Source: UBA8437 sp003445035
Lineage (GTDB): Bacteria; Planctomycetota; Planctomycetia; Planctomycetales; Planctomycetaceae
Direction of reading: 5' to 3'
Assembly: GCA_937901285.1 (NCBI GenBank)
Contig: CALCHI010000371.1
Span: 1 to 7,874, forward strand
Length of the DNA: 7,874 nt
Part shown: positions 7,054-7,874 of the stretch, piece by piece
Position numbering within the stretch: position 1 is the first letter of the stretch
Layout: each line of letters begins with the position of its first letter
The notes under the pieces: model-generated
Database searches by the model: none
Told to the model about the DNA's origin: nothing
What the model saw: the letters and a program-made list of their open reading frames with translations, nothing else
Translations under genes and position numbers: made by a program

Positions 7054-7278
7054 CTACTCCTGCACCACGGTCTCTTCGGGTGGTGCCGGGGCCGCTTCCG
7101 CATTCTCCTGATCATTTTCGCGTTGGATCGCGTCAAAGACTTCCTGGCGATGGACAGGGATCTCCTTGGGAGCGTCGATTCCCAGTCGCACCTTGTCGCC
7201 ACGGATGTCAACGATCGTGATCTTGATGTTGTCCGCGATAATGATGCTCTCGTCGCGCTGTCTCGACAGAACAAGCAT
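7054..7278 (-). CDS. csrA: carbon storage regulator CsrA (RsmA family)
   Basis: The 74-residue product is an RNA-binding translational regulator that acts as a dimer in the cytoplasm, binding GGA-containing sites in mRNA leaders and usually blocking ribosome access. The sequence aligns end to end with the family: MLVLSRQRDESIIIADNIKI at the start, VRLGIDAPKEIPVHR in the middle. The RNA-contacting residues known from E. coli CsrA are present: L4 and R6 in the first strand and VHR at 42-44. Residues 55-74 are an acidic, proline-rich tail beyond the core fold. The true start is the ATG at 7278: it gives the canonical MLVLSR start and has AAGGAG (7286-7291) 7 bases upstream. The frame stays open further upstream to 7440, but that part has no family similarity. 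csrA is divergent from cstA. No fliW or flagellar gene is visible beside it. Confidence 0.97.
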   Translation of the reverse strand: MLVLSRQRDESIIIADNIKITIVDIRGDKVRLGIDAPKEIPVHRQEVFDAIQRENDQENAEAAPAPPEETVVQE

Positions 7279-7285
7279 CGGTGAA

Positions 7286-7323
7286 CTCCTTCTCCCTTGC
7301 GGCCGTCTCCGGTTCCGGGGTCC
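7286..7323 (-). promoter_or_regulatory. csrA leader: ribosome binding site within a cluster of five GGA motifs
   Basis: On the minus strand AAGGAG (7291-7286) is a good Shine-Dalgarno sequence, 7 bases before the csrA ATG. It is the last of five GGA trinucleotides within 37 bases (complements at 7287-7289, 7293-7295, 7308-7310, 7314-7316, 7321-7323). GGA is the core of the CsrA recognition site, and csrA is known to repress its own translation in E. coli. The ribosome binding site is seen directly; autoregulation is inferred. Confidence 0.55.
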
Positions 7324-7563
7324 GCGTGGCGAACCCGGGGAGACGCATGGAGAGTTTTCTCGTTTTATTGGTTGGATTGCCGTTTGGCAGTTGTCAGGTT
7401 CGTTACCGGGCGCCGACAGTCGACACCGTACAACGCTCATCGTCCCGATCCGGTCTCATGCCGAGTCCCGATCGATCAAAACCTGTTGGCGCGTCAGAGG
7501 CTCCGCCCGGCTGTGTCGCCTGTGACGGCGGTGCGGGTTGTTCACCGGGGTGGGCCCGACTTG

Positions 7564-7592
7564 TTGCCAGAGCTACCCGGGCTGGCTAACTT
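7564..7592 (+). promoter_or_regulatory. candidate cstA promoter
   Basis: TTGCCA (7564-7569), 17 bases, TAACTT (7587-7592). The -35 matches at 5 of 6 positions; the -10 matches at the three most conserved positions (T, A, final T). Transcription would start near 7599 and leave a leader of about 128 bases before the cstA ATG. Pattern match only. Confidence 0.35.
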
Positions 7593-7596
7593 GAGT

Positions 7597-7717
7597 GGAT
7601 CGGCGACGGGTGAAGGGAATCTTTGAGATTCGTTGAGTCCCCGTCGGCCTGGGAGGACTGAAAGGGACCTGCTGTCGATCGTTATCGATCACCACGCCCG
7701 ATCCGAACTGTTCCGGA
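7597..7717 (+). promoter_or_regulatory. cstA leader with six GGA cores and two hairpins, candidate CsrA target
   Basis: GGA occurs at 7597-7599, 7616-7618, 7652-7654, 7655-7657, 7665-7667 and 7715-7717. The last lies 9 bases before the ATG, where a ribosome would bind. Two hairpins can form: GAATCT-TTG-AGATTC (7617-7631), with a GGA at its base, and AGTCCCC paired with GGG-A-GGACT (7636-7642 with 7651-7659, one bulged A), which carries the tandem GGA pair in its 3' arm. No strong Shine-Dalgarno sequence is present. CsrA represses cstA in E. coli; that it does so here is inferred. Confidence 0.4.
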
Positions 7718-7726
7718 CCCGTCACG

Positions 7727-7874
7727 ATGCTGACGCTGTTGATTGCCGTCGGGGCCTTCGTCGGTTACCTGGTGGCCTACCACACCTACGGCCGCTGGTT
7801 GTCCGGAAAGATCTTCAACCTCGACCCCGAGGCGGTGGTTCCCAGCCGCGAACTGGAGGACGGTGTCGATTTCG
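7727..7874 (+). CDS. cstA: carbon starvation protein CstA family transporter (5' end only)
   Basis: Only the first 49 codons are in the window. CstA-family proteins are multi-pass inner-membrane transporters; E. coli members have been linked to peptide use and to pyruvate uptake when carbon is scarce. The visible N-terminus has a first membrane segment (LTLLIAVGAFVGYLVAY, residues 2-18), then YGRWLSGKIFNLDPEAVVPS and ELEDGVDF. This is the family's YGRxL...K...LD...P...DGVD(Y/F) pattern, close to its planctomycete members. The ATG at 7727 places the membrane helix directly at the start, and no other upstream start fits. A strong Shine-Dalgarno sequence is missing; CCGGACCC lies in its place. 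It is divergent from csrA. The substrate cannot be told from this fragment. Confidence 0.9.
   Translation, partial: MLTLLIAVGAFVGYLVAYHTYGRWLSGKIFNLDPEAVVPSRELEDGVDF

Larger units (their letters stand above)
7279..7726. other. divergent intergenic region between csrA and cstA
   Basis: 448 bases without a coding region I can support. The csrA-proximal part holds the GGA cluster and two tiny hairpins (around 7350-7361 and 7378-7389, 4-bp stems). The cstA-proximal part holds a promoter candidate and a structured leader, listed separately. GATCG-TTAT-CGATC at 7677-7690 is a further short inverted repeat, 36 bases before the cstA start. I could not find a convincing csrA promoter, a tRNA or a riboswitch here. 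Confidence 0.6.

Noticed and set aside
6886..7284. 132-codon plus-strand frame starting in a TGATG overlap
   Set aside because: It runs antisense across all of csrA, so it cannot be a normal gene in this extent; its first part is mentioned only as a possible relic.
7279..7440. Upstream extension of csrA to give 128 residues
   Set aside because: The added 54 residues have no CsrA similarity, and a good ribosome binding site precedes the canonical MLVLSR start.

Overview
The window looks like a piece of a GC-rich planctomycete chromosome. The evidence is the gene families: a DUF1549/DUF1553 cytochrome-like protein, a Tat-exported DUF1501 protein and PPC-domain proteins in one operon are a hallmark of Planctomycetes and close relatives. 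The phylum call rests on that recognition; I cannot place the organism further.

Layout. About 6.5 kb of the minus strand (positions 6451 down to 1) is one run of genes for exported proteins, read right to left: an 812-residue DUF1549/DUF1553 protein with two Ig-like domains and two haem-type cysteine motifs (4013-6451), a DUF1501 protein with a twin-arginine signal (2593-3930), a 790-residue protein with two PPC domains (176-2548), and the first 47 codons of a close paralogue of that protein (1-143), cut by the window edge. Gaps are 82, 44 and 32 bases. Promoter-like TAGAAT elements lie before the first gene and before the DUF1501 gene. All four products should act outside the cytoplasm; their joint biochemical job is not established.

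Positions 6452-7053 hold no gene I can support with confidence. Nearest the operon there are two small palindromes and a promoter candidate. The rest has protein-like reading frames on both strands that change register near 6880, possibly the remains of a frameshifted gene.

At the right end, csrA (minus strand, 7054-7278) is divergent from the start of cstA (plus strand, from 7727), separated by 448 bases. CsrA is an RNA-binding translational repressor, and in E. coli the cstA mRNA is one of its known targets. Here both leaders carry clusters of the GGA core that CsrA recognises, and the cstA leader can also fold two hairpins around such cores. This suggests a self-contained regulator-target pair and is the most testable new idea in the window. 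The other notable observation is the 59-of-60 nucleotide identity between the two tandem PPC genes, with an abrupt edge at the signal peptide.
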